Positions 31,224 to 40,375 of a stretch of 41,932 bases of DNA are shown one piece after another. The stretch comes from Candidatus Gastranaerophilales bacterium (GTDB lineage: Bacteria > Cyanobacteriota > Vampirovibrionia > Gastranaerophilales > Gastranaerophilaceae), in assembly GCA_944323695.1 (NCBI GenBank), contig CALUTI010000011.1, positions 1 to 41,932 of the forward strand, written 5' to 3'. How positions within the stretch are numbered: position 1 is the first letter of the stretch; every line of letters starts with the position of its first letter. Under the pieces are notes generated by a model that saw only the letters and a program-made list of their open reading frames with translations, was not told the DNA's origin and did no database searches. Made by a program: the position numbers and the translations under genes.

Positions 31224-31786
31224 GACCTTTTATGCAGGCAAATTTTATAGTCAGTGCTGAAAAGTTAAGTCAGTGTCCGGATTTTCAGCTTAATGAATAT
31301 CCGCTTTTGGGTCGTTCAAATGTCGGTAAATCCTCATTTATTAACGCATTGGCTAACAATAAAAAACTTGCAAAAACCTCTAATACCCCGGGGAAAACAA
31401 GATTAATAAACTTTTTTAATTTTTCCGACAAATTTATAATAGCAGATTTGCCGGGTTATGGTTATGCAAAAGTTTCAAAAGAAGCCCAAAACCGCTGGCA
31501 AAAATATCTGGAAGAATATTTATTGAAGCGGACACAGATTAAATCTTTAATCCAGCTTATAGACGGCAGGCATGAAATTCAAAAAAATGATTTTCAGATG
31601 CGTGAATGGGTTGAGGCGTATAACCTTCCTATATTTACCATTGTTACTAAAATAGATTACGTGCCAAAACCAAAAATTCAAAATGTAATAAAAAAAGTTG
31701 AAAAAGAGTTTGGCGGGGAAGTTTATCCGTTTAGCTCTGTTGACAACAGATATAATGAAAAGATTTTAGAAAAACTGCTCGGATAA
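31220..31786 (+). CDS. engB: Ribosome-biogenesis GTPase EngB/YsxC, 188 aa
   Basis: Single-domain TrmE-Era-EngA-type GTPase for late 50S assembly. P-loop GRSNVGKSS (about 32-40), G2 Thr in TPGKTRLINFF, G3 DLPGYGYAK, G4 TKID. The length is typical. Overlaps the 83-aa gene by 4 bp. Two assembly GTPases, this and Der, sit in the same window. A long stem follows the stop. Confidence 0.95.
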   Translation: MRPFMQANFIVSAEKLSQCPDFQLNEYPLLGRSNVGKSSFINALANNKKLAKTSNTPGKTRLINFFNFSDKFIIADLPGYGYAKVSKEAQNRWQKYLEEYLLKRTQIKSLIQLIDGRHEIQKNDFQMREWVEAYNLPIFTIVTKIDYVPKPKIQNVIKKVEKEFGGEVYPFSSVDNRYNEKILEKLLG

Positions 31787-31824
31787 TTAATTTCCATAAA
31801 AACTATTATAGGCACCTATCAGCA

Positions 31825-31862
31825 TTTTCTTTCTCTTTGTTGCGAAGCAAAGAGAAAGAAAA
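31825..31862 (+). terminator. Long stem downstream of engB
   Basis: TTTTCTTTCTCTTTG (31825-31839) pairs perfectly with 31848-31862; outer AGC/GCT pairs extend it past one mismatch. It sits about 40 bp after the engB stop. It has no T-run after it, so it could equally be a repeat element. Confidence 0.45.
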
Positions 31863-32067
31863 CGCTGGCAAAAGAAAGAGAAACACGCGATTGAAATGAC
31901 CGAGTAAGCAGGGGACACCCCTGCCACCCCGTTAAAGCCGGCTGTGCCGGCTCCGCGCCTAAGGACAACGGCGCGGCTTGACAAAGTGTTCGACCTTAAC
32001 GGAACGAGCAATCATTACATAACGAAGCAGCAACAAAGCGAGCGTTGTTTGAGCGGTTGATTTTTAG

Positions 32068-32088
32068 ATCCCGCAACAGGTGCGGGAT
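32068..32088 (-). repeat. 21-nt hairpin repeat, family member 2
   Basis: ATCCCGCA, loop ACAGG, TGCGGGAT. Read on the minus strand it is GTC-ATCCCGCA-CCTGT-TGCGGGAT-CTA, parallel to member 1 at 27345-27365. The differing stem bases change in pairs, so pairing is kept. Confidence 0.75.
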
Positions 32089-32426
32089 GACGTAAAAGCG
32101 AGTTTGCGAGCTCGGGTTGAGTTATAGTAATGATTAGCGAGTGCAGTTCCGGTCGAGAGCTTCTTTGGGTACTTTCTTGTCGGTACAAGAAAGTACCATG
32201 TATAAATAACAGTTTTTTATGTAAAGCGATATTACTAATGATTGTATTATTTTACAAATAGTCGCATAAAGCGCCTTTATCAATGTTGACACAATACGTT
32301 GTCCTGCCTCAGGCAGATAATAGTTTTTGTGGAAAATTTTTCAAATAAAAATCCATTAAACAGAGGATTAAATAAAAAGTTTGATCTGATAAAATGAACA
32401 TGGGTAGGTAATCTGTGGGGTTAGTA

Positions 32427-32651
32427 ATGAGAGAGTATCCTGAGGTTGAAGAAGATTTTTATCCCCAGACAAAGGGAGAGATTTCGGAATCTATTACGCA
32501 AAACTGGACAGAGCAGGCACTTGAATGCTACAGAATTCATTGTGACTGCAAAAAATGTTCTTTAGCAAATGGTAATTACTCTTTTGTCTGTCAAATGCCA
32601 AAAGTGATAGACGCATTAATAAATCTTACAGGCAAACCCCGTTTGGCTTAA
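32427..32651 (+). CDS. Small cysteine-cluster protein, 74 aa
   Basis: Starts MREYPEVEEDFYPQTKGEIS at the ATG 32427; a GTG 12 nt upstream is possible and only a weak G-rich site (GTGGGG) precedes it. Five cysteines at about 34, 39, 41, 44 and 55 (CDCKKCS and VCQMPK) suggest a metal or iron-sulfur site. The context is a helical protein ending in KVIDALINLTGKP. Family not recognised. It is isolated by the hairpin island upstream and a terminator downstream. Confidence 0.6.
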   Translation: MREYPEVEEDFYPQTKGEISESITQNWTEQALECYRIHCDCKKCSLANGNYSFVCQMPKVIDALINLTGKPRLA

Positions 32652-32688
32652 TACTCCTTTTTTCCATTTTTCTGACAAAGTAATTGTT

Positions 32689-32716
32689 GCACTTCTCCAA
32701 AAGAAGTGCTTTTTAT
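32689..32716 (+). terminator. Terminator of the cysteine-cluster gene
   Basis: GCACTTCT (32689-32696) and AGAAGTGC (32702-32709), then TTTTTATT. Confidence 0.85.
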
Positions 32717-32723
32717 TGTAAAA

Positions 32724-32749
32724 AAAAGCACCGCATGTGCGGTGCTTTT
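32724..32749 (-). terminator. Terminator of the small-protein pair
   Basis: AAAAGCACCGCA and TGCGGTGCTTTT, 12-bp perfect stem with a 2-nt loop; minus-strand readout ends in a run of T residues. It lies 13 bp past the stop of the 72-aa gene. Confidence 0.9.
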
Positions 32750-32761
32750 CAGTCTGGTAGC

Positions 32762-32980
32762 CTATTGCGGGGCTAACCCTTCTTTGTGGAATTTCATCAG
32801 TTTTGCCAGATGCCATTCCTTGGCTTTTATCTCCTCGATATTGTTCTTTATCACTTCCAATTCTGCAAGCAGCGTGTCTAAACTTTTGTGCTGTCTTACA
32901 TATGGCTGTTGTTTGGGTTCTGCTTCACCAATACATGGCAGAAAACAGTTTTCCGCAAACAAATCGTCAAAATTATCCAT
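32762..32980 (-). CDS. Unrecognised small protein, 72 aa
   Basis: The ATG at 32980 is 8 nt after AAGGAG; an ATG six bases earlier is too close. Sequence begins MDNFDDLFAENCFLPCIGEA and has a strongly helical coiled-coil half (SLDTLLAELEVIKNNIEEIK, about 34-53) followed by KEWHLAKLMKFHKEG. Two cysteines near the start. No family. It is the second gene of a pair with the 70-aa gene (28 bp gap) and may associate with it through the coiled coil. Confidence 0.65.
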   Translation of the reverse strand: MDNFDDLFAENCFLPCIGEAEPKQQPYVRQHKSLDTLLAELEVIKNNIEEIKAKEWHLAKLMKFHKEGLAPQ

Positions 32981-33008
32981 ACACATAACTCCTTAATTCA
33001 ACGAGCTG

Positions 33009-33221
33009 TTACATCTCTTTTTGTGCAACAAATGATTTGAACAAATCTGCCAAATCAAATTTGCCGAATTTGAACGCATAAGGCTTTTCAGCATATTCGC
33101 TGTCTGTAATCTTATGTAAATCCTGCATTTGCTGATAATCCAAAGAATTAAAGTCGAAACTTGTCATTTCGGCAAAATCAACCATTAAATCTTCTTCGCT
33201 CATAATTTTCTTCTCGTCCAT
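33009..33221 (-). CDS. Unrecognised acidic small protein, 70 aa
   Basis: MDEKKIMSEEDLMVDFAEMT at the start and FDLADLFKSFVAQKEM at the end, so overall acidic with an amphipathic C-terminal helix. The ribosome site AAGGAG is about 9 nt upstream. No domain recognised. It heads the pair with the 72-aa gene and ends at the shared terminator. Possible adaptor or anti-sigma-like size class, but nothing in the sequence proves it. Confidence 0.6.
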   Translation of the reverse strand: MDEKKIMSEEDLMVDFAEMTSFDFNSLDYQQMQDLHKITDSEYAEKPYAFKFGKFDLADLFKSFVAQKEM

Positions 33222-33319
33222 AATACACTTCTCCTTAAAGATCTTACAAAAAATTTATCGGATATTTATGTAATCTTCTTTAAGAATTTTATAAGCATTG
33301 TTACATATTTTTACATTAA

Positions 33320-34699
<1,380 letters not shown>

Positions 34700-34763
34700 T
34701 TATAACCGTTTTTTCCAATGTATAAGAATTAAATTTTGTTTATTTTCATTGTGGGAGGAAATT

Positions 34764-35429
34764 ATGACAAGAAATATATTAATGACGGTTACAAATGTAG
34801 ATTATTTTGGGGACGGAAAAACCCGAACGGGGCTCTGGTTTGAAGAATTTGCGGTGCCTTATATTACTTTTATGGAGAAAGATTATCATGTAAGTATTGC
34901 AAGTTTAAATGGCGGAGAGGTTCTTTTAGACCCTCAAAGTGAAAATTTTATTAAAGATATTAAATGGCATGAGGCAAAAAAAGTTTTGGAAAATACGGAA
35001 AAATTGGAGAATTTCGATTGCAGTATGTATGATGCAATAGTTTTTCCGGGCGGGCATGGACCTATGTTTGATATTGCAGAAAGTGAAATTGTCGGAAGAT
35101 TCGTATCCGAGTTTTATAAAAATAACAAACTTATTGCGGCTATATGTCATGGTCCGGCAGGTCTTTTGATGGCGAGAAAAGAGGACGGTGATTATATAGT
35201 TTCCGGAAAACGTGTTACATGTTTTACCGATAAAGAGGAAGAATTTTATCATAAAGAGGGGCTTTTGCCGTTTAGTCTTGAAGAGGCACTGAAAGCCCGC
35301 GGTGCAATTTTTGAAGAGCGTGGCGTGGGTGAAATTAATGTTATTGTTGACGGGAATATAATTACAGGACAGAATTATCAATCTTCTCAAACTTTTGCTG
35401 ATACTATTGTAGAATATTTCAGTAAATAA
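34764..35429 (+). CDS. DJ-1/PfpI (Hsp31-like) family protein, 221 aa
   Basis: Class I glutamine-amidotransferase-like fold. Nucleophile elbow AAICHGPAGLL with Cys128 and His129, acidic residue in GLWFEEF near 24-30, and the oxyanion loop FPGGHGPMFDIAES. The arrangement resembles Hsp31/HchA-like glyoxalase III or chaperone members rather than intracellular proteases. Start chosen at 34764 after GGGAGG, since a start further up would bury that ribosome site. The terminator is shared with the convergent autotransporter. Confidence 0.88.
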   Translation: MTRNILMTVTNVDYFGDGKTRTGLWFEEFAVPYITFMEKDYHVSIASLNGGEVLLDPQSENFIKDIKWHEAKKVLENTEKLENFDCSMYDAIVFPGGHGPMFDIAESEIVGRFVSEFYKNNKLIAAICHGPAGLLMARKEDGDYIVSGKRVTCFTDKEEEFYHKEGLLPFSLEEALKARGAIFEERGVGEINVIVDGNIITGQNYQSSQTFADTIVEYFSK

Positions 35430-35456
35430 AAAAGCGGGTTTTAAACCCGCTTTTTT
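35428..35456. terminator. Bidirectional terminator between the DJ-1 gene and the autotransporter
   Basis: AAAAAAGCGGGTTT and AAACCCGCTTTTTT form a 14-bp stem with A and T runs on both sides. It overlaps the DJ-1 stop and ends 3 bp before the autotransporter stop. Confidence 0.92.
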
Positions 35457-35458
35457 AT

Positions 35459-38400
35459 TTATTTTATATTACTCAATTTTAACTTTGCCGGTTCTTTTAT
35501 TACGACTTTATCACTAAAATTATCGGCTTTTGCCGGAGCTTTACCCAAAGCCCATCTGAAGCCAAAACCAAGTGCAATACCGTTTCTGCCTCCATTTCTT
35601 AACATTGCTTGTCCATAACCTGTGAATCTTTCACCCCAGCGTTTTTGGACACCGACACCATATTCAAAATATGGTTTTACGGATAAATCCGGAATTGAAG
35701 TATTTGCAGCCATAAAGTCGGTATTATCCATAATATTCCAAACCATTCTCAGATTGATATATGGTTGCCAGCCGTTTTTCAGGTTTCCTATGAATTTTAC
35801 GCCCGGCGCAATTTGAATTGCGTTCAGCGGATCGGATTTCATTCTTACACCTGCAGCATTTGTATAATCAAAAGTATTTACAAATGAATAAGACATCAAG
35901 TAGTTTGGCTGGATGATGAATTTTCCTTTTGCAAGCTCCCAATTATAACCGGTTTTTGATGCAATACCTGCCATTAACATTGGGAAGTCCTCACCGCCAT
36001 ACATTGTTGTTGCGTCAACAACACTTGCACCTGCGTTTGCGGTTAATGCAGTAAAGAAATTATTTTTGTAAATAACACCTGTTAAGCCAAGTGTACCGCC
36101 ATTTTGCCACATGCTGTTACCGCTGAATGCTTGATGAGAACCATTATATCCGGCATATACGCTGAATTGTGCTTCAGCACCGTTTTTCAGTTCATACATT
36201 TCGCTGTCAGCACCAAAGAAGGTTCCATACATTACATTTGATACTTTTGGACCACCGTCAAGCTTTACGTTTTCAAATGTTGCATATGGTCTTACCCATC
36301 CTGCGGATTTTTCTTCAGGCAGATATGTCGGAGAAAATACCATTGGTGTATTTGAGCCTCCGGCAGCTGCATAACTGTTTTTCATTCTTAATGCTTTACG
36401 TTCTTCTTGTGTCATAAGCATTTTCATATCTATGTTCATAAATGCCTGATCGTATGAATTCAATTGAACAAGGTATCCGCCCAATTGTGCGGCAACAGGT
36501 GCAGCTAATACTGAAGGGTTGAAGTCTCTCCAGCCGTTGCCTCTGCCACCGTATGTTACAATACCGTTTTGGTCAATTGAACCTTTTAACCATCTTATCG
36601 GTGATAATGTATCCATAGCGACGAAATCTTCATCTATAGATGCTTTTGTCGGGTCAATGCCGGTTGCTTCATATATATTAAATGAGAAATTATCTTTAGT
36701 TGAAGTTGTAGTTGTTGGGTTAACGCCTTCGATTACGATTTTTCCGTCCTGACCGTAGTTTATTCCTTGGAAATAGTCAGCTTTTCCTGATGCCAAATCA
36801 GCGTCAACGCCGAGAGAAACTTCACCGTTTACATTAAACAAACCGTCTTCAAAATTATCAAGCTGATTGTTTATTGTAAGTAATTCAGTTCCTTTATTCA
36901 AGGTAATTGTGTTATTGTTTCCGGCAACTTGTGAACCGTTGTTCAACCATAATGTAGACATACCGTTAACAGTCATATCAGCATTTTTAATATAAGACTG
37001 TAAATTCAATGTACCGGTACCGTCAACATTCATATTGTATTTATTAGTACCGGAAATACCGCTTGAAATAACAACGGATTTGTCATCACCGATATTCATG
37101 CTAAGTTCTTTACCTGCGTCGCCGGCCATGAAAATGTCGCCGCCGTCAGAGGCACTGTTGCCGGAGAATACGACATCATTTTTGTCGGCCGTAATTGACA
37201 GATTTTCTTTTGCATAAATAGCTCCGCCGTTTCCGCCTGATGTATTGTTAACAAAGCTTGTATCTTTTACTGCTGCATCAATGAATGCAGCAATCGCACC
37301 GCCGTCGGCGTTTGCTGAGTTGCCTGTAAAGCTTGAATTTTCAACGGACAAAGATGAATTATTGCTTGAAGCATCAATTCTTGTACCTATTGCACCGCCG
37401 TAAGTTCCTGATGAGTTATTGTCAAAGTTTGAATTTGAAATTGTAACTTTGCCTTCGTCATACAAGAATATTGCACCGCCGCCTCCGTTTGAATTCAAAG
37501 GAGTGTCAGGGTCAATATTTGTTCCGGTGGTTTTGTTGCCTGAGAAAGTTGAATTTGTTACATTTAAAATACTGTCTGAAACAAGCGCGCCGCCTTCGGC
37601 TCCTGTTTCGTTATTTGTGAATATAGTGTTATCAATATTGATTGTTGATGTTGAGCCGTTTGCCTGTAATATTGCGCCGCCTGCGGCATCGGATTTGTTA
37701 CCGTCGAATATTGAGTTTGTAATATTTACATCTTGAGTATTTTTTTCTGATATAAATATAGCACCGCCTGCGGAAGATGTTTCCTTTCCGGTTGCGATGT
37801 TTTGAGCAAATGTTGCATTATTCAAACTTAACTTGCCGTCAACGCCCTGGAATAACGCACCGCCTTGAACTGCTTTATTTGAAATGAAAGAAGCATTATC
37901 GCCGATAGTCATTGCACTGCCGATATTATAAATAGCGCCGCCTTTAGAGGCTGTTCCGTTTGCCGAGTTGTTGGCAAATACTGAACTGCTGCCGATTTCC
38001 AAAGTTGTGTTTGTGCCGTTGTAAATAGCTCCGCCTTCTTTATTCAAAGTTGAGTTGTTTGAAAATTCAGCGTTATTACCGATTTTAACGGTATTTGAAT
38101 TTGTTTTGCTATTGTATGAATAAATTGCACCGCCATTTCCGAGAGTGCCGTTTGCGGTATTATGGATAAATTTTGCATTGTCACCGACCGTCAAGTCATG
38201 GCCGTTTGTCAGATATACCGCACCGCCGTGTGAATTTGATGTGTTATTGGTAAATTCGGCATTTGCACCAAGTGTTACGGAACCTTCTTTGTTACCGTAG
38301 ACTGCACCGCCTAAATTTGCTGTGTTGGTGTCAAATTTGGTATTATCACCCAGGTTTATGTTTGCTCCCGTGTCATTATAAATAGCTCCGCCGTATTTAC

Positions 38401-39886
38401 TGGCCGTATTATTCATAAATGTAGCGTCTGACAAGGCTATATCTGATTTATTATAAATCGCACCGCCGTGATTGGACGCGGTATTGGTGTTGAAAGTAGC
38501 TCCCTGTCCGATTGCAGTGTCTATGGCTTCATTTATAAATATTGCACCGCCTTGATATGCTGAGTTGCCTTCAAAATACGAATTTGTGCCTAAAGTAAAA
38601 CTTGTGGTATCCTTTTCGTCGTTTTCAAGGTAAATAGCACCACCGTAGGATTTTGAATCAGTCAGAGTATTGTTTTTGAAAACAGCGTTGTTACCGATGG
38701 TTGTTGATGAACCCTGTCCGTCTCTTGAACCGCCGTAAACAGCAGCACCGCCCCATGCGGCTGTGTTGTTTTCAAATGTGGTATTATCGCCGATAGTTAA
38801 GTCGCCCATGTTTTGAACAGCACCGCCGGCTGCTTCAACAGCTTGATTGTCTGAAAAAGAAGCATTATCGCCGATAGTCATTGTAGCGCCGGTGTAGTTA
38901 TAAACGCCGCCGCCGTTTTTCTGGGCTGTATTGTTTGTAAAGCTTATATTATCTTTAAAGTTAGCTGTAGCGCCTGTTTGGTTAAAGAAACCACCGCCAT
39001 ATTGTGCGGAGTTGTTATCAAATGTCGTGTTATCGACGGTCAGTGTACCTTTATTATATACAGCGCCGCCTTCCGTGCCTGCCGTATTGTTTTTAAACGT
39101 TGAGCCTGTAATTAAGCTCTGGTTTCCTGTCGCATCGTTTGTGAATTTTGAGAAAATAGCGCCGCCCTGTAAAGTAGCATTGTTATTATCAAAAGTGGTA
39201 TTGCTTATATTGAAATAATGTGTTGTTCCTATTCCGGCATCAGTTGTACCTATTGCACCGCCTCTATTTGAGGAATTGTCTGTAAATTCGGAATTGTTAA
39301 GGGTTAACTGCCCCCAGCCGCCTAAATAAATGGCACCGCCGCCGTCGGTAGAATCAGCAGGATTATGACCGCCTGCGTTGTTATTTATAAATTTGGTATT
39401 ATTTATTTCAGCTTCGGAATAAAGTCCTATAGCACCGCCTGAATATACAGTTGCTTCATTGTTTTCAAAAGATGAATTATTTATGACAAGTTTAGGGCCT
39501 GCATTTGCCGGAATTTTGTCGGGGAATGATGTTGATATAGCGCCGCCATCCCAGCTTGCAATGTTGTTTTGGAAAGTACTGTTATCAATGTTCACGGTAC
39601 CGTCTTGAATAAAAATACTGCCGCCATACCCACTTCCCGTTGCGTTGTTATTTTCAAATACTGTATTTGAAATTGCCACATTTAGCGGACTTCTGACAGA
39701 CGGATCGGATTTATTATCTATGAATTGATATGCACCGCCAAAGCCGCTTCCTGTTTGGGAGCTTACTGTTGTGTCAGCTATTGAATATGATGTATTGGAA
39801 TCAATAACTTGACGTGCTTCAGTCATGTTCATTGCAAAAGCCGATAATATTATCGCAGTTGCAAGTAATTTTCTTTTTTTTGTCAT
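35459..39886 (-). CDS. Pmp-like autotransporter adhesin, 1475 aa
   Basis: Signal peptide KKRKLLATAIILSAFAMNMT ends near residue 24. A passenger to about residue 960 contains nearly 30 copies of GGAI(Y/F) or close variants, alternating with F-x-N-N-x-A, which builds a right-handed beta-helix as in Chlamydia polymorphic membrane proteins. A pertactin-like linker follows (about 960-1200), then a C-terminal autotransporter beta-barrel (about 1200-1450). The barrel's last strand ends FGFRWALG, but 24 further residues (PAKADNFSDKVVIKEPAKLK and so on) follow, unlike classic barrels ending in Phe or Trp. Ribosome site AGAGG; a -10 TATAAT at 39946-39941. Likely a surface adhesin. Confidence 0.9.
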   Translation of the reverse strand: MTKKRKLLATAIILSAFAMNMTEARQVIDSNTSYSIADTTVSSQTGSGFGGAYQFIDNKSDPSVRSPLNVAISNTVFENNNATGSGYGGSIFIQDGTVNIDNSTFQNNIASWDGGAISTSFPDKIPANAGPKLVINNSSFENNEATVYSGGAIGLYSEAEINNTKFINNNAGGHNPADSTDGGGAIYLGGWGQLTLNNSEFTDNSSNRGGAIGTTDAGIGTTHYFNISNTTFDNNNATLQGGAIFSKFTNDATGNQSLITGSTFKNNTAGTEGGAVYNKGTLTVDNTTFDNNSAQYGGGFFNQTGATANFKDNISFTNNTAQKNGGGVYNYTGATMTIGDNASFSDNQAVEAAGGAVQNMGDLTIGDNTTFENNTAAWGGAAVYGGSRDGQGSSTTIGNNAVFKNNTLTDSKSYGGAIYLENDEKDTTSFTLGTNSYFEGNSAYQGGAIFINEAIDTAIGQGATFNTNTASNHGGAIYNKSDIALSDATFMNNTASKYGGAIYNDTGANINLGDNTKFDTNTANLGGAVYGNKEGSVTLGANAEFTNNTSNSHGGAVYLTNGHDLTVGDNAKFIHNTANGTLGNGGAIYSYNSKTNSNTVKIGNNAEFSNNSTLNKEGGAIYNGTNTTLEIGSSSVFANNSANGTASKGGAIYNIGSAMTIGDNASFISNKAVQGGALFQGVDGKLSLNNATFAQNIATGKETSSAGGAIFISEKNTQDVNITNSIFDGNKSDAAGGAILQANGSTSTINIDNTIFTNNETGAEGGALVSDSILNVTNSTFSGNKTTGTNIDPDTPLNSNGGGGAIFLYDEGKVTISNSNFDNNSSGTYGGAIGTRIDASSNNSSLSVENSSFTGNSANADGGAIAAFIDAAVKDTSFVNNTSGGNGGAIYAKENLSITADKNDVVFSGNSASDGGDIFMAGDAGKELSMNIGDDKSVVISSGISGTNKYNMNVDGTGTLNLQSYIKNADMTVNGMSTLWLNNGSQVAGNNNTITLNKGTELLTINNQLDNFEDGLFNVNGEVSLGVDADLASGKADYFQGINYGQDGKIVIEGVNPTTTTSTKDNFSFNIYEATGIDPTKASIDEDFVAMDTLSPIRWLKGSIDQNGIVTYGGRGNGWRDFNPSVLAAPVAAQLGGYLVQLNSYDQAFMNIDMKMLMTQEERKALRMKNSYAAAGGSNTPMVFSPTYLPEEKSAGWVRPYATFENVKLDGGPKVSNVMYGTFFGADSEMYELKNGAEAQFSVYAGYNGSHQAFSGNSMWQNGGTLGLTGVIYKNNFFTALTANAGASVVDATTMYGGEDFPMLMAGIASKTGYNWELAKGKFIIQPNYLMSYSFVNTFDYTNAAGVRMKSDPLNAIQIAPGVKFIGNLKNGWQPYINLRMVWNIMDNTDFMAANTSIPDLSVKPYFEYGVGVQKRWGERFTGYGQAMLRNGGRNGIALGFGFRWALGKAPAKADNFSDKVVIKEPAKLKLSNIK

Positions 39887-40051
39887 AATTTATTCCTCTT
39901 TTTAAAAGTTATTTAATAATTAATATTATTTCCTGGCGTTATTATAATTCATATTTTTATTTTATTGTATAGTATTAAATTTAATATGTCAACCAGTTTA
40001 ATACAATTATTTATCCCAAGATATTAAAGTAAAATATTTTATATAATGAAT

Positions 40052-40375
40052 ATGACTTTGGAAGTATGCAAAAATTTTGGAAATAATGTAAAAAAATACA
40101 GAAAAGCCGCCGGCTACAGTCAGGAAACTTTTGCCGAAGCTATTGAAATCGGGACAACATCTTTGAGTCTGATTGAAACTGGGAAAGGCTTTGTCACAGC
40201 AAGAACTCTTGCAAAAATAGCAGAGGTTCTTAATGTGGATGTGTTTAAATTGTTTATTGCAAAAAATGATGAAAATTTGGATTTATTTTATCAAAATATA
40301 TTAAGAAAAGTTGAAAAATATAAAAATGATAACGAAAAATTGTTACTTTTAGAGGCATTTTTGAATGTTTTATGA
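40052..40375 (+). CDS. XRE-family DNA-binding protein, 107 aa
   Basis: Helix-turn-helix of Cro/CI type: NVKKYRKAAGYSQETFAEAI then EIGTTSLSLIETGKGFVTAR and TLAKIAEVLNVDVFKLF. A C-terminal helix (DLFYQNILRKVEKYKNDNEK) may dimerise. The ATG at 40052 sits six bases after TATATA (40040-40045) with no ribosome site, resembling the leaderless genes, and the -35 is weak. An ATG at 40046 would fall within the promoter. It converges on the MATE gene with a 6-bp overlap. Confidence 0.85.
   Translation: MTLEVCKNFGNNVKKYRKAAGYSQETFAEAIEIGTTSLSLIETGKGFVTARTLAKIAEVLNVDVFKLFIAKNDENLDLFYQNILRKVEKYKNDNEKLLLLEAFLNVL

Larger units (their letters stand above)
31800..32200. other. Hairpin-rich non-coding island
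   Basis: No credible gene lies between 31787 and 32426. The segment is GC-richer than its surroundings and packed with stems: 31825-31839/31848-31862 (15 bp), 31908-31914/31918-31924 (7 bp, loop ACA), 31936-31942/31946-31952 (7 bp, loop TGT), 31953-31959/31970-31976 (7 bp), 32068-32075/32081-32088 (8 bp) and 32168-32180/32185-32197 (13 bp, loop CGGT). Two outer pairings enclose some of these: 31930-31935/31996-32001 and 32010-32023/32121-32135 (one bulge). It resembles a cluster of mobile palindromic repeats or a structured RNA. The rest (32201-32414) is AT-rich with a small CTGCC/GGCAG hairpin and nothing else I can name. Confidence 0.6.

Noticed and set aside
31787-32011. 74-codon minus-strand open frame after engB
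   Set aside because: It runs straight through three GC-rich hairpins, has low-complexity composition and no ribosome site; the frame is a by-product of the repeat island.
36169-39218. Several plus-strand open frames opposite the autotransporter
   Set aside because: They are antisense shadows of the Gly/Asn/Thr repeat codons, without ribosome sites or domain patterns.
35459-39886. Tandem DNA repeat or CRISPR-like array reading of the autotransporter
   Set aside because: The periodicity is at protein level (GGAI and FxNN); spacing is irregular and DNA units are diverged, so it is neither an array nor a simple tandem repeat.
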